A DNA stretch of 64,000 nucleotides from Cryptosporangium arvum DSM 44712. GTDB lineage: Bacteria > Actinomycetota > Actinomycetes > Mycobacteriales > Cryptosporangiaceae. The stretch covers positions 7,036,894-7,100,893 of the forward strand of contig NZ_KK073874.1 in NCBI RefSeq assembly GCF_000585375.1, written 5' to 3'. This document shows, piece after piece, positions 48,082 through 60,018 of the stretch; position 1 is the stretch's first letter; every line of letters starts with the position of its first letter. Below the pieces are notes generated by a model that did not search any database, was not told the origin of the DNA, and saw nothing but the letters and a program-made list of their open reading frames with translations. Made by a program: the position numbers and the translations under genes.

Positions 48082-48414
48082 ATGCCACGGCTTTCCCGTA
48101 ACCGTGTCTTCTACCGACGGCTCTGGTTGAACCGTCCGGGCTTCCACAGCACGGCGTACGTGCTGTCGGAGATCAAACTGCAGCCGGACGACCAGGGTCT
48201 CGACCTTCTCGCTCAGTTCCAGCTCGCGGATTGTTCCCGTTCGGCGCGACTCGACTTCGACGTCTACTCGAACACCCCCGAGCCCGATCGCAAGAACATG
48301 CTGCGCAAGGCCCGTCTTCTGCGTCAGTCGGTGAACGATTTCTGCGACGCGCTCGAAGCCGCCGCCGCCGAACAGAAGAAGGCCACGAAGAAGCGCCCGC
48401 GCAAGTCCGCCTGA
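48082..48414 (+). CDS. Small hypothetical protein inside a two-component locus
   Basis: 110 aa from ATG 48082 with GGAG eight bases upstream. The sequence (LSRNRVFYRRLWLNRPGFHSTAYVLSEIKLQP...) is soluble and mixed in charge. It has a likely helical region (KNMLRKARLLRQSVNDFCDALEAAAAEQ) and ends in a lysine-rich tail. I recognise no domain. It lies on the opposite strand between a kinase and its response regulator and stops 9 bp from the kinase stop. Balanced composition and a good ribosome binding site support a real gene. The 155 bp before it carry GC-rich hairpins. Confidence 0.72.
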   Translation: MPRLSRNRVFYRRLWLNRPGFHSTAYVLSEIKLQPDDQGLDLLAQFQLADCSRSARLDFDVYSNTPEPDRKNMLRKARLLRQSVNDFCDALEAAAAEQKKATKKRPRKSA

Positions 48415-48423
48415 TCCGTTCGG

Positions 48424-49806
48424 TCAGGCCGGAATGCCCGCGCCCGGAAGCCCCGCTCCCGGGCGCGGGGATTCCGCGGTCGGCAGTACCGCGGTCACCG
48501 CCCAGCCCCCACCCGGGCGAGGCCCGGCGGACATTTCCCCGCCGAGCATCGCCGTGCGCTCCCGGATCCCCACCAGCCCGTGCCCGCCCCCGAGCGACGC
48601 CCGCTCCGCGGCTTCGGCCGCCGCCGCGCCCCGGCGTGCTCCGAGCTCGCGGGACCCGTCGGACGGTGCGGGGACGCCACCCGCTCCTACGGCGGCGCGC
48701 TGATCGACGTCGGCGGCGGAGTTGGTGACCGACAGGTGCAGGGCCTCGGGCCCGTACCGGACCTCGACCCCCACCTCGCTGCCGGGCGCGTAGCGCGTGG
48801 CGTTGCTGAGCGCCTCCTGCAGGATGCGGTAGGCGGAGACGTCGACGGCCGCGGACAGCGGGCGGGGCACGCCGACGACCGCGGGCTTCACCCGGAGACC
48901 GCCGGACCGGGCGTGCTCCACCAGGTCCTCGAGGAGCTCCAGGCCGGGCGCAGGAGCCCGCTCGGCGGCCTCCTCCTCCGACCGCAGCAGGCCCACGACC
49001 GTGCGGGTCTCGGTGAGCGCCTCCCGCGCGGCCTTGTTGAGCTGGGCGAAGATCTCGGCCGCCGCGGGCGGGAGGTCGGGCACCTTCAGCGGCGCCGCCT
49101 CGGACTGGATCGCGATCATCGTCATGTGGTGCGCGACCACGTCGTGCAGTTCGCGGGCGATCCGGCCGCGTTCCTCGAGCACCGCCTGGCGGGCCAGGTC
49201 CCGTTTGCGGAGGGCACGCTGCTCGTCGAGGCGGGCCTGGATGCTGCGGCGGCTGCCGACCGCGTCGCCGAACAGCAGCCCGGCGAACGCGGCCGCCGCG
49301 AGGATGTCACCGATCCAGAACGGCATGCCGGCCATCGCCCCGAACCCGAACACCGCGACCGAGCTCAGGACGCCGACCCCGAACCAGATCCGGCGCGGAT
49401 GGGACGCCCCGATCAGAACGAGCGTCAGCAGCATCGCGACGCACGCGGTGACCGGCCACGGCCACACCACGCCCTCGCGCGGGCCGAACGTGACCGCGAG
49501 CGGCGTAACGAGGAAGAAGACGATCATGACGCGCCAGGCCAGCAGCGGCCGGGCCGGCGCGACGACGAGCGGCAACGCCAGGCCGAGCCCCAGGAAGGCG
49601 GCCAGCACGCTCGGCACCCGCAGCGTCAGCACCAGTTCGGCGATCGTGCCGCCGGTGAGACCGCCGCCGACGAGCACCGAGGCCACCCCGAGCACCCACC
49701 GCCGCCACCCGCGCCGGGGCAGCCACGGACGCCCCTGCTCGGGCTTGATCGGCGCGCGGACGGCCGCGTCCCACAGTCCGAGGAAGTAGGACGCGACCGT
49801 TCTCAT
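48424..49806 (-). CDS. NarL-type sensor histidine kinase
   Basis: About 460 aa from ATG 49806. Five or six membrane segments fill the N-terminal ~190 residues without a large external loop, so the signal is likely sensed in the membrane. The HisKA_3 dimerisation motif RGRIARELHDVVAHHMTM carries the phosphorylated His. The ATPase domain has the N-box LSNATRYAPGS and the G-box GGGHGLVGIRERTAMLGG. A 35-40 residue Ala/Gly/Arg-rich insertion sits between SVTNSA and the G-box, enlarging the ATP lid. It partners with the response regulator at 47269. Confidence 0.92.
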   Translation of the reverse strand: MRTVASYFLGLWDAAVRAPIKPEQGRPWLPRRGWRRWVLGVASVLVGGGLTGGTIAELVLTLRVPSVLAAFLGLGLALPLVVAPARPLLAWRVMIVFFLVTPLAVTFGPREGVVWPWPVTACVAMLLTLVLIGASHPRRIWFGVGVLSSVAVFGFGAMAGMPFWIGDILAAAAFAGLLFGDAVGSRRSIQARLDEQRALRKRDLARQAVLEERGRIARELHDVVAHHMTMIAIQSEAAPLKVPDLPPAAAEIFAQLNKAAREALTETRTVVGLLRSEEEAAERAPAPGLELLEDLVEHARSGGLRVKPAVVGVPRPLSAAVDVSAYRILQEALSNATRYAPGSEVGVEVRYGPEALHLSVTNSAADVDQRAAVGAGGVPAPSDGSRELGARRGAAAAEAAERASLGGGHGLVGIRERTAMLGGEMSAGPRPGGGWAVTAVLPTAESPRPGAGLPGAGIPA

Positions 49807-49854
49807 GGGCCCGAGATTACGGCGTGAACGCGGGTGGGGCGTCACCCCACAGAG

Positions 49855-51309
49855 CTAGCGTGCGGTGAGGGCCATCGTCGTCGGGAGGATCGGGGACGGC
49901 AGGAACGTCGAGCCGGCCAGGTGCTTGTCGACCGCGGCCGCGGTGGCCCGGCCCTCGGCGATCGCCCAGACGATCAGCGACTGGCCGCGGCCCGCGTCTC
50001 CGGTGACGAAGACGTTGTCGGCGGCCGTCTTCCAGGTCGCGTCGCGCACGACCCGGCCCCGCTCGTCGATCTCGACGCCGAGCTCGTCGTAGAGCGGGCC
50101 CTTCTCCACCCCGACGAAGCCCATCGCGAGGAAGATCGCCTCCGCCGGGATCTCCCGCGACGTGCCCTCGACCGGCACGAACTTCCCGCCCTCGGAGACG
50201 ACCTCGTGCAGGACGATCGCCCGGACGTTGCCGGCGTCGTCACCCACGAACTTCTCGGTGTTGACGGCGTAGACCCGCTCGCCGCCCTCCTCGTGCGCCG
50301 AGGTGACCCGGTACAGCATCGGGTAGGTCGGCCAGGGCATGTGCCCGGCGCGTGCCTCCGGCGGCTGCGGCATGATCTCCAGCTGCGTGACGCTCTTCGC
50401 GCCCTGCCGGTGGGCGGTGCCCAGGCAGTCCGCGCCGGTGTCGCCGCCACCGATGATCACGACGTGCTTGCCGCGGACGTCGATGTGTCCGTCCGGGTCC
50501 GGGTCCCCGAGAGCCGCCTTGTTGGCGGGCACCAGGTACTCCATCGCGGCGTGGATGCCGTTCAGCTCCCGGCCGGGCGCGGGCAGGTCACGCGGCACGG
50601 TGGAGCCGGTGGCCAGCACGATCGCATCGGCGTCGAGCTCCGACACGGGCAGGTCGGAGCCGACCGTGACCCCGGTGACGAACTTCGTGCCTTCCGCCTC
50701 CATCTGGGCGAGGCGACGGTCGATGTGCGACTTCTCCATCTTGAACTCGGGGATCCCGTAGCGGAGCAGGCCACCGATCTTGTCGGCCCGCTCGTACACG
50801 GTCACCTCGTGCCCGGCCCGCGTCAGCTGCTGGGCGGCCGCGAGACCGGCCGGCCCGGACCCGATCACCGCGACCTTCTTGCCGGAGAGCTTCTCCGGCA
50901 GCTGCGGCTTCACCAGGCCGTCGTCGAACGCGCGCAGGATCGTCTCGACCTCGATCTGCTTGATCGTGACCGGGTCGTCGGCGATGCCGAGCACGCAGGC
51001 CGCCTCGCAGGGCGCCGGGCAGAGCTTCCCGGTGAACTCCGGGAAGTTGTTCGTCGCGTGCAGGCGGTCGATCGCGAGCGACCACTGCCCGGTGCGGGCC
51101 AGGTCGTTCCACTCCGGGATGAGGTTGCCGAGGGGGCAGCCGTTGTGGCAGAACGGGATGCCGCAGTCCATGCACCGGGAGGCCTGCGTCCGCAGGTTCT
51201 TCTCCGGGAACTCCTCGTAGACCTCGCGCCAGTCGGTGATCCGGATGTCGACCGGACGCCGGACGGGCAGCTCCCGCCCGTTCTTCAAGAAACCCTGTGG
51301 ATCAGCCAC
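49855..51309 (-). CDS. gltD: Glutamate synthase (NADPH) small subunit
   Basis: 484 aa from GTG 51309, overlapping the gltB stop by 8 bp. The N-terminal cysteines ([19 protein letters not shown] and [12 protein letters not shown]) ligate two [4Fe-4S] clusters. The FAD site is [17 protein letters not shown] and the NADPH site [19 protein letters not shown]-terminal [22 protein letters not shown] completes the FAD fold. It passes electrons from NADPH to GltB for glutamate formation from glutamine and 2-oxoglutarate. Confidence 0.97.
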   Translation of the reverse strand: MADPQGFLKNGRELPVRRPVDIRITDWREVYEEFPEKNLRTQASRCMDCGIPFCHNGCPLGNLIPEWNDLARTGQWSLAIDRLHATNNFPEFTGKLCPAPCEAACVLGIADDPVTIKQIEVETILRAFDDGLVKPQLPEKLSGKKVAVIGSGPAGLAAAQQLTRAGHEVTVYERADKIGGLLRYGIPEFKMEKSHIDRRLAQMEAEGTKFVTGVTVGSDLPVSELDADAIVLATGSTVPRDLPAPGRELNGIHAAMEYLVPANKAALGDPDPDGHIDVRGKHVVIIGGGDTGADCLGTAHRQGAKSVTQLEIMPQPPEARAGHMPWPTYPMLYRVTSAHEEGGERVYAVNTEKFVGDDAGNVRAIVLHEVVSEGGKFVPVEGTSREIPAEAIFLAMGFVGVEKGPLYDELGVEIDERGRVVRDATWKTAADNVFVTGDAGRGQSLIVWAIAEGRATAAAVDKHLAGSTFLPSPILPTTMALTAR

Positions 51310-54300
51310 GAGCCGCCTCCATGATCGCCTCGTCCACCGGACGGCCAGCGGCCTGCGCCTGACGAGTCGCTTCCAGGACCCGCTTGTAGTCGCGGGGCAT
51401 GATCTTCGTGAACGACCGGACGTGCCGGCTCCAGTCGGACAGCAGCCCCTCGGCCACCGTCGAGCCGGTCTCGTCCAGGTGCCGTCCGATCAGCGCGCGC
51501 AGCGTCGCGGCGTCGTCGGTCGAGAGCTCTTCCAGATCGACCATCTCGGTGTTGACGAGCACCGGGTCGAGGTCGAGCACGTACGCGGTGCCGCCGGACA
51601 TGCCGGCGGCGAAGTTACGGCCGGTCGGGCCGAGCACGACGACCGTGCCACCGGTCATGTACTCGCACCCGTGGTCACCGACGCCCTCGACGACCGCGGT
51701 CGCGCCGGAGTTGCGGACGCAGAACCGCTCGCCCACCCGGCCCCGGAGGAAGACCTCACCGGCCGTGGCGCCGTACAGGATCGTGTTGCCGGCGATGACG
51801 TTCTCCTGCGGCAGGAACGTCGCCGCGGCCGCCGGGCGCACGACGATCCGCCCACCGGAGAGACCCTTGCCGACGTAGTCGTTGGCGTCGCCGAGCAGCC
51901 GCAGCGTGATGCCGCGGGGCACGAACGCGCCGAACGACTGGCCGGCCGAGCCGGTGAACGTCAGGTCGATCGTGCCGTCGGGCAGCCCTTCGCCGCCGTA
52001 GCGACGCGTCACCATCGAGCCGAGCATCGTGCCGACCGTCCGGTTGACGTTGCGCACCGGGATCTCGAACTTCACCGGCGAACCGTCGAGCAGCGCGCCT
52101 TCGCAGAGCTGGATCAGTGTGTTGTCCAGCGCCCGGTCGAGGCCGTGGTCCTGCTGCACGGTCTGCTTGAGCGACGCGCCTTCCGGCAGCGAAGGCACCG
52201 CGAAGATCGGCGACAGGTCGAGCCCGTCGGCCTTCCAGTGGTCGACCGCCCCGGCGACGTCGAGCAGCTCGGCGTGGCCGACGGCCTCGTCGATCGAGCG
52301 GAAGCCCAGCTCGGCCAGGTACTGCCGGACCTCTTCGGCGATGTACTCGAAGAACGTGACGACGAACTCCGGCTTGCCGCTGAACTTCTCACGCAGCACC
52401 GGGTTCTGCGTCGCCACGCCCACCGGGCAGGTGTCGAGGTGGCAGACGCGCATCATGATGCAGCCGCTGACCACCAGCGGAGCGGTCGCGAACCCGAACT
52501 CCTCGGCGCCGAGCAGGGCACCGATGACCACGTCCCGACCGGTCTTGAGCTGGCCGTCGACCTGCACGACGATGCGGTCGCGCAGGTTGTTGAGCAGCAG
52601 CGTCTGCTGGGTCTCGGCCAGGCCGAGCTCCCACGGCGCACCCGCGTGCTTGAGCGAGGTCAGCGGCGCGGCACCGGTTCCGCCGTCGTGGCCGGAGATG
52701 AGGACGACGTCGGCGTGGGCCTTGGAGACACCGGCCGCGACCGTGCCCACCCCGATCTCGGCGACCAGCTTGACGTGAACCCGCGCGGCGTCGTTCGCGT
52801 TCTTCAGGTCGTGGATGAGCTGGGCGAGGTCCTCGATCGAGTAGATGTCGTGGTGCGGCGGCGGCGAGATCAACCCGACGCCCGGCGTTGAGTGCCGGGT
52901 CTTGGCGATCCACGGGTAGACCTTGTGGCCGGGCAGCTGACCACCCTCACCGGGCTTCGCGCCCTGGGCCATCTTGATCTGGATGTCGTCGGCGTTGACC
53001 AGGTATTCGCTGGTGACGCCGAACCGGCCGCTCGCGACCTGCTTGATCGCGCTGCGCCGGGTCGGGTCGTAGAGACGCTCCGGGTCCTCGCCGCCCTCGC
53101 CGGTGTTGGACTTCCCGCCGAGCTGGTTCATCGCGATCGCGAGGGTCTGGTGCGCCTCCATCGAGATCGAGCCGTAGCTCATCGCACCGGTGCTGAACCG
53201 CTTCACGATCTCGGAGACCGGCTCGACCTCGTCGATCGGCACCGGGGGACGCTCACCGGTCTTCAGCTTGAACAGGCCCCGGAGCGTGCCCGACTTGGCC
53301 GCGAGCTCGTCGACCGAGGACGTGTACTTCTTGAACACCTCGTACTGCCGCGACCGGGTCGCGTGCTGCAGCAGGAACACCGTCTCCGGGTTGAAGAGGT
53401 GCACCTCGCCCTCGCGACGCCACTGGTACTCGCCGCCGACCTCGAGCCGACGGTAGGCCAGCTCGGTCGAGTTCGTCGGCCAGGCCCGCTCGTGCCGCGT
53501 CTCGACCTCGACCGCGATCGTGTCGAGCCCGATACCGCCGAGCGTCGACGTCGTGCCGGTGAAGTACTTGTCGACGAGCTCCTGCGAGAGGCCGATCGCC
53601 TCGAAGATCTGCGCGCCGGCGTAGGACGCCACGGTGGAGACGCCCATTTTCGACATGACCTTGAGCAGGCCCTTGCCGAGACCCTTGACGTAGTTGCGGA
53701 TCGCCTTCTGCGGGTCGAGCCCGGCCAGCTCGCCGGTCGAGACCATGTCCTCGATCGACTCGAACGCCAGGTACGGGTTCACCGCGGACGCGCCGAAGCC
53801 GAGCAGCAGCGCGACGTGGTGCACCTCGCGGGCGTCGCCGGACTCGGCGATCAGGCCGACCTGGGTCCGCGTCCGCTCGCGCACCAGGTGGTGGTGCACG
53901 GCCGCGGTGAGCAGCAGCGACGGGATCGGCGCCAGGTCGCGGGTGGAATCGCGGTCGGACAGCACGATCAGCCGCGCGCCGTCCTCGATCGCCTCGGAGA
54001 CGTGCTGGCAGATCTGGTCCAGGCGGGCCTTCATGCCCGCGGCGCCGTCCTTCACCCGGTACAGACCGGAGACGGTGACGGCCTGGAAGCCGGACTTGTC
54101 GCCGTCCTCGTTGATGTGGACGATCTTCGCGAGCTCGTCGTTGTCGATGACCGGGAACGGCAGCGTGATCAGGCGGCACGAGGCCGGGCCGGGCTCGAGC
54201 AGGTTCTGCTCGGGGCCGATCGCGTTGCTGACCGCGGTGACGATCTCTTCCCGGATCGCATCCAGCGGCGGGTTCGTGACCTGCGCGAACAGCTGGCTGA

Positions 54301-55864
54301 AGTAGTCGAACACCAGCCGGGAGCGGTTGCTCAGCACCGCGATCGGGGTGTCGGTGCCCATCGAGCCGAGGCCCTCACCGGCGGTTCGCGCCAGCGGCGT
54401 GATCAGAACCCTCAGGTCCTCTTCGGTGTAGCCGAAGGTCTGCTGACGGCGCTGAACGGACTCGTGGCCGTAGGTGACGTGCTCACGATCAGGGAGGTCC
54501 GACAGGTTCATCAGACCGGCGTGCAGCCACTCGGTGTACGGCTCGGCGTTGGCGAGTTCGGCCTTGATCTCGTCGTCGGCCACGATGCGGCCGGCGTCGG
54601 TGTCGACGAGGAACATGCGTCCGGGCTGCAGACGACCCTTGGCCACGACGTCGGCGGGGTCGATGTCGAGGACACCGGCTTCGCTCGCGAGGACGACCAG
54701 GTCGTCCTTCGTCTTCCACCAGCGGGCAGGGCGCAGACCGTTGCGGTCGAGCACGGCGCCGATCAGCGAACCGTCGGTGAAACAGACCGCGGCCGGGCCG
54801 TCCCAGGCCTCCATCATCGTGGAGTGGAACTGGTAGAACGCCCGCCGCTTCGGGTCCATCGCGGCGTTGTTCTCCCAGGCCTCCGGGATCATCATCAGCA
54901 CCGCGTGCGGCAGCGACCGCCCACCGAGGTGGAGCAGCTCCAGCACCTCGTCGAACGTCGCCGAGTCGCTCGCGCCGGGCGTGCAGATCGGGAAGACCCG
55001 CTCGATGTCGCCACCGAAGAGCTCGGTGGTCTGCGGGGAGCGCAGCAGCGCCTCGCGGGCACGCATCCAGTTCCGGTTGCCCCGGACGGTGTTGATCTCA
55101 CCGTTGTGGGCTATGAACCGGTACGGGTGGGCGAGCGGCCAGGACGGGAACGTGTTCGTGGAGAACCGGGAGTGAACCAGCGCGATCGCGCTCTCGACCC
55201 GCGGGTCGAGCAGGTCGGGGAAGAACAGCGGCAGCTGGCTCGTGGTCAGCATGCCCTTGTACACGATCGTGCGGGCGGACAGCGAGGGGAAGTACACCTC
55301 GACGCCGGCCGCGCGGGACTCGTGTTCCACCCGCTTGCGGACGACGAACGCGACCCGGTCGAGGGCCAGACCGGTTCGGGCTTCTTCGCCGACCACGCTG
55401 TCGGAGAAGAAGAACTGGGCGACGTGAGGCTCGACGGCGCGGGCGGTGGGCCCGATGTCGGCTCCGTCGTTGTCGGTCGGAACGGTGCGCCAGCCCAGCG
55501 GCTTCGCACCCTCGTCGACCGCGATGCGCTCGATCAGCTCGATCGCGCGGGCACGCGCGTCGGCGTCGGCGGGAAGGAAGGTGTTGCCGACGACGTACGC
55601 GCCGGCCTCGGGGAGCGCGAAGTCGACGACCTCGCGCAGGAACGCGTCCGGAATCTGCAGCAGGAGGCCGGCCCCGTCACCGGAGTTGGCCTCGGCGCCC
55701 GCGGCACCCCGGTGATCGAGGTTCGCCAGCGCGGTGATGCCCTGTTCGACGATGCGATGAGAACGACGGCCCTGGGCATCGACCACGAACGCGACCCCGC
55801 AGGCGTCGTGTTCGTTCGCGGGATCATACAGTCCCTGAGCCGGGGGGAGCGCAGAAAAAGTCAC
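51302..55864 (-). CDS. gltB: Glutamate synthase (NADPH) large subunit
   Basis: About 1520 aa, full length for the family. GTG 55864 has AAGGAG seven bases upstream; the upstream open extension is not coding. A ~21-residue propeptide precedes the nucleophile Cys 22 ([10 protein letters not shown]) of the class II amidotransferase domain. The FMN synthase domain includes [44 protein letters not shown] and the [3Fe-4S] cluster CHLDTCPVG. The C-terminal beta-helix has [23 protein letters not shown]-type repeats. It works with GltD in ammonia assimilation. Confidence 0.97.
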   Translation of the reverse strand: MTFSALPPAQGLYDPANEHDACGVAFVVDAQGRRSHRIVEQGITALANLDHRGAAGAEANSGDGAGLLLQIPDAFLREVVDFALPEAGAYVVGNTFLPADADARARAIELIERIAVDEGAKPLGWRTVPTDNDGADIGPTARAVEPHVAQFFFSDSVVGEEARTGLALDRVAFVVRKRVEHESRAAGVEVYFPSLSARTIVYKGMLTTSQLPLFFPDLLDPRVESAIALVHSRFSTNTFPSWPLAHPYRFIAHNGEINTVRGNRNWMRAREALLRSPQTTELFGGDIERVFPICTPGASDSATFDEVLELLHLGGRSLPHAVLMMIPEAWENNAAMDPKRRAFYQFHSTMMEAWDGPAAVCFTDGSLIGAVLDRNGLRPARWWKTKDDLVVLASEAGVLDIDPADVVAKGRLQPGRMFLVDTDAGRIVADDEIKAELANAEPYTEWLHAGLMNLSDLPDREHVTYGHESVQRRQQTFGYTEEDLRVLITPLARTAGEGLGSMGTDTPIAVLSNRSRLVFDYFSQLFAQVTNPPLDAIREEIVTAVSNAIGPEQNLLEPGPASCRLITLPFPVIDNDELAKIVHINEDGDKSGFQAVTVSGLYRVKDGAAGMKARLDQICQHVSEAIEDGARLIVLSDRDSTRDLAPIPSLLLTAAVHHHLVRERTRTQVGLIAESGDAREVHHVALLLGFGASAVNPYLAFESIEDMVSTGELAGLDPQKAIRNYVKGLGKGLLKVMSKMGVSTVASYAGAQIFEAIGLSQELVDKYFTGTTSTLGGIGLDTIAVEVETRHERAWPTNSTELAYRRLEVGGEYQWRREGEVHLFNPETVFLLQHATRSRQYEVFKKYTSSVDELAAKSGTLRGLFKLKTGERPPVPIDEVEPVSEIVKRFSTGAMSYGSISMEAHQTLAIAMNQLGGKSNTGEGGEDPERLYDPTRRSAIKQVASGRFGVTSEYLVNADDIQIKMAQGAKPGEGGQLPGHKVYPWIAKTRHSTPGVGLISPPPHHDIYSIEDLAQLIHDLKNANDAARVHVKLVAEIGVGTVAAGVSKAHADVVLISGHDGGTGAAPLTSLKHAGAPWELGLAETQQTLLLNNLRDRIVVQVDGQLKTGRDVVIGALLGAEEFGFATAPLVVSGCIMMRVCHLDTCPVGVATQNPVLREKFSGKPEFVVTFFEYIAEEVRQYLAELGFRSIDEAVGHAELLDVAGAVDHWKADGLDLSPIFAVPSLPEGASLKQTVQQDHGLDRALDNTLIQLCEGALLDGSPVKFEIPVRNVNRTVGTMLGSMVTRRYGGEGLPDGTIDLTFTGSAGQSFGAFVPRGITLRLLGDANDYVGKGLSGGRIVVRPAAAATFLPQENVIAGNTILYGATAGEVFLRGRVGERFCVRNSGATAVVEGVGDHGCEYMTGGTVVVLGPTGRNFAAGMSGGTAYVLDLDPVLVNTEMVDLEELSTDDAATLRALIGRHLDETGSTVAEGLLSDWSRHVRSFTKIMPRDYKRVLEATRQAQAAGRPVDEAIMEAARG

Positions 55865-56186
55865 GCGCGGGCTCCTTCCGTCGTCAGCCCGCTGAGATCC
55901 GCTGGGTGCGTGATCGACGGGCGAGGTCGATGCGGGACGACGTCGGCCCAAGTTTCCTAGAGGTTACACATGTGGCGACCCGCCGGTAACAAGTGCTGAA
56001 GTGAGCAACGTCACCGGCGTGGCGTGGACACCGTGCGGTAACGCTCGCTCCAGTTCTTCGTGCTCCCGGGTCGTGTCAGCGTCGTGTAGTTCCCGGTAGA
56101 GACGCTGTTGGGCCGGCCGGAAGACGCGATCCTTCTACTATGCCCGACGCGGGTCGCATTGACACCGGTCCGCGGGTGTGAGGCCG
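55865..56186. other. Intergenic region upstream of gltB
   Basis: No gene is supported in these 322 bp between gltB and lgt. A possible gltB promoter lies at 55961-55989. GTTAC (55963) and GTAAC (55986) form an inverted pair 18 bp apart. An open minus-strand reading through 56011-56703 is a shadow of lgt. Confidence 0.6.
55961..55989 (-). promoter_or_regulatory. gltB: Possible gltB promoter
   Basis: On the minus strand, TTACCG (55989-55984) and TAACCT (55966-55961) are 17 bp apart. The predicted leader is about 90 nt. GTTAC-N6-GTCGC overlapping the boxes is a weak resemblance to a GlnR-type site. Confidence 0.35.
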
Positions 56187-57179
56187 TCAGTCCCGCTCGG
56201 GTTTCGCCTCGGTTTCGGTTTTCCCGGCCGACGCCAGCCCCGGCTGTTCGGGGTCTTCCTCGTCGGTGGCCGGCTCCGCGGCCACCGGCTCCTCGTCGTC
56301 GTCGACCTCGGTGGCCGGTTGCGCGTCCGGGTCGAGAACGACGATCCGGCCGTCGTCGGTGTACTCGAGCCGGGCGGGTGCGATTCCGCGGCGCGCGAGG
56401 AACCAGATCAGGCCACCGATGAAGCAGACGAGCGCGGTCCACTCGTTGAGCCGCAGCCCGAGCACGTGGTGCGCCTCGTCGATGCGCAGGTGCTCGATCC
56501 ACCCGCGGCCGGCGGTGTAACCCATGACGTAGAGCGCGAAGACGCGCCCGCCGCCGAGCCGCCACCGGCGCTCGGCGACGATCAGCAGCACCGCGACCCC
56601 GATGCACCAGAGCGACTCGTAGAGGAACGTGGGGTGGTAGAGGCCCGGCTCCACGTCGACGGCCCGGCCGTCGGCGCCCATCCGGTGGACCTCGAGGCCC
56701 CACGGCAGCGAGGTCTCGCGGCCGAAGAGCTCGTTGTTGAACCAGTTGCCCCAGCGCCCGACGCCCTGCGCCAGGACGAGGCCGGGTGCGACGACGTCAC
56801 CGAGGACCATCAGCGGGAGCCCCGACCGGCGGCACGCGATCCACGCTCCGAGCGCGCCCCCGGCGATCGAACCCCAGACGCCGAGGCCGCCCTCCCAGAT
56901 CTTGAACGCGTCGAGCGGCTGGCCGTTGGCGCCGAAGTAGTGATCCGGCGACGTGATGACGTGGTAGACCCGCGCGCCGATGATGCCGAACGGCACCGCC
57001 CAGACCGCGATGTCGACGATCATGCCGGGCGGGCCGCCCCGGGCCCGCAGCCGGCGATCGGACACCCACACCGCGACCAGCACCCCGGCCAGGATGCACA
57101 GCGCGTACGCCCGGAGCGGGATCGGTCCGAGGTGCCACACGCTTGTCGTCGGGCTCGGGAGCGAGGCGAGGGCGGTCAC
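56187..57179 (-). CDS. lgt: Prolipoprotein diacylglyceryl transferase
   Basis: 330 aa. Seven membrane segments carry the Lgt motifs: IPLRAYALCILAGVLVAVWV, KIWEGGLGVWGSIAGG, the signature GRWGNWFNNELFGRET, and HPTFLYESLW. A ~65-residue acidic cytosolic tail is common in actinobacteria. It transfers diacylglycerol from phosphatidylglycerol to the lipobox cysteine of prolipoproteins, including those encoded in this window. GTG 57179 has GGAGG very close upstream. It lies downstream of the trp genes, as in mycobacteria. Confidence 0.96.
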   Translation of the reverse strand: MTALASLPSPTTSVWHLGPIPLRAYALCILAGVLVAVWVSDRRLRARGGPPGMIVDIAVWAVPFGIIGARVYHVITSPDHYFGANGQPLDAFKIWEGGLGVWGSIAGGALGAWIACRRSGLPLMVLGDVVAPGLVLAQGVGRWGNWFNNELFGRETSLPWGLEVHRMGADGRAVDVEPGLYHPTFLYESLWCIGVAVLLIVAERRWRLGGGRVFALYVMGYTAGRGWIEHLRIDEAHHVLGLRLNEWTALVCFIGGLIWFLARRGIAPARLEYTDDGRIVVLDPDAQPATEVDDDEEPVAAEPATDEEDPEQPGLASAGKTETEAKPERD

Positions 57180-57196
57180 GCCTCCACGCTAGACCG

Positions 57197-57778
57197 TCAG
57201 CGCCGCACGAGACGTACCAGGGCGGCAACACCGCGCCAAGTGGCCACCAGCAATCCGCCGAACAGCGCACCGGACACGTTGAGGATGACGTCGTCGATGT
57301 CGAACATCCGGCCCGCGATGTGGGTGAGCTGCACCAGCTCGACGACGGCCGACGCCGTGGCCGCCGCCAGCACCGCGGTGACGATGCTCAGCCGGGGGAA
57401 CGAATGCGGCACCAGGATGCCGAACGGCACGAACAACAACGCGTTGCCGACGACCTGCGCGAGCGAGCGCAGCGAACCGTCGGCCAGCGAGCGGTTGATC
57501 TCGGCGAACGGCGTGTAGTTGTCGCTCGCGCCCGCACCGGCGGCGGCCTCGGGGTCGCCCGGGCCGAGCGTGATCGCGGCCAGGATGGCGAGGTACACCA
57601 GCAGGAGCAGCAGCGGCCCGATCCGCAGCCAGGGGCGGCGGTACTTGCCCTTGAGCGGCTTCGGAGCCGGCTCCGCGGCCGGCTCCGGCGCGGCCTGCGC
57701 CGAGCGGGGCTTGCGGGTGATCTTCGTGCGCAGTCGGTCAATGGCCCTGGGCGCTGTGGGCTCAACGTTCACGGTCAC
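57197..57778 (-). CDS. VanZ-like membrane protein
   Basis: About 193 aa. A ~50-residue basic, Pro/Ala-rich leader precedes four or five membrane segments. SLRSLAQVVGNALLFVPFGILVPHSF and FDIDDVILNVSGALFGGLL are the VanZ-family hallmarks (N-x-x-x-F-x-P-x-G and the D-D-x-x-x-N-x-x-G motif). GTG 57778 is chosen; GTG 57772 is in frame. It lies between trpA and lgt and may be co-transcribed. The function of chromosomal VanZ-like proteins is not settled. Confidence 0.83.
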   Translation of the reverse strand: MTVNVEPTAPRAIDRLRTKITRKPRSAQAAPEPAAEPAPKPLKGKYRRPWLRIGPLLLLLVYLAILAAITLGPGDPEAAAGAGASDNYTPFAEINRSLADGSLRSLAQVVGNALLFVPFGILVPHSFPRLSIVTAVLAAATASAVVELVQLTHIAGRMFDIDDVILNVSGALFGGLLVATWRGVAALVRLVRR

Positions 57779-57866
57779 GAGGTGCCAGTCCCCCGTGGAC
57801 CACGACTTCAACCCTGCCCCCGCCGGCGTGCACGATCCGACCGGACCGTGCACGCCTCGACGGGCG

Positions 57867-58690
57867 TCAGCGGCGCCGGACCCCGGCGGCCAGATCGGCC
57901 GAGAGCTCCGAGATCGCGCGCAGACCCGCGGCGCGATCGGACGCGTCGAGCAGGCAGCGCACCAGGGCCGACCCCACGATCACCCCGTCGGCGTACCCGG
58001 CCACCTCGGCGGCCTGGGCGCCGGTGGAGACCCCGAGGCCGATACCGACGGGCAGGTCGGTGGCCGAACGCACCCGCTCGACCAGAGGCTGGGCCGCCGC
58101 GCTGGTGGACTCACGCGCGCCGGTCACCCCCATCACCGCGGTGGCGTAGACGAACCCGCGGCACACCGCGACCGTCGACGCGATCCGCGCCGCCGTCGAC
58201 GACGGCGCCACCAGGAACACGCGGTCGAGCCCGTGCTGCTCGGACGCCGCCAGCCACGGCTCGGCCTCGTCGGGAATGAGGTCGGGGGTGATCAGCCCCG
58301 CTCCCCCGGCCGACGACAGATCGGCGGCGAACCGCTCGACGCCGTACTTCTCCACCGGGTTCCAGTACGTCATCACCAGCGCCGGGGCGCCGGCGGACGC
58401 GACCGCCTCGACGGCCTTGAACACGTCCTTCACCCGGACGCCGCCCCGCAGCGCCTGCTCGGCCGCGGCCTGGATCGTCGGCCCGTCCATCACCGGGTCG
58501 GAGTACGGCACGCCGACCTCGACGACGTCGACCCCGGCGTCGACCATGGCCTTCATCGCGTCCAGGGAGCCGGGCACGTCGGGGAACCCGACCGGCAGGT
58601 AGCCGACGAGCACACCGCGGTTCTCGGCCTTCGCCGTGGAGAACACCGCGGAGACGCTCGTCTGCGCTGTCTGCTCTTCGCGCACGCGGC

Positions 58691-58694
<4 letters not shown>
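57867..58694 (-). CDS. trpA: Tryptophan synthase alpha chain
   Basis: 275 aa TIM barrel. The catalytic Glu 59 is in [11 protein letters not shown] and Asp 70 in VMDGPTIQ, at the same spacing as E. coli E49 and D60. [14 protein letters not shown] and [12 protein letters not shown] form the phosphate-binding side. It cleaves indole-glycerol phosphate and channels indole to TrpB. The ATG overlaps the trpB stop by 4 bp. Confidence 0.97.
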
Positions 58695-59911
<1,217 letters not shown>

Positions 59912-60018
59912 GAGGATCCTTACGGGAGAACGGCGTGGGCTATGAACTCAGCCGCGACGCCATCGTCTCCCGTCGGGACGAGCCCTGTCGTCCCCGGTGC
60001 GGTACGTGGTCGCCATGG

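Noticed and set aside
52892-55960. Plus-strand 1022-codon frame opposite gltB
   Set aside because: gltB on the other strand is full length with all catalytic motifs; this frame is its shadow.
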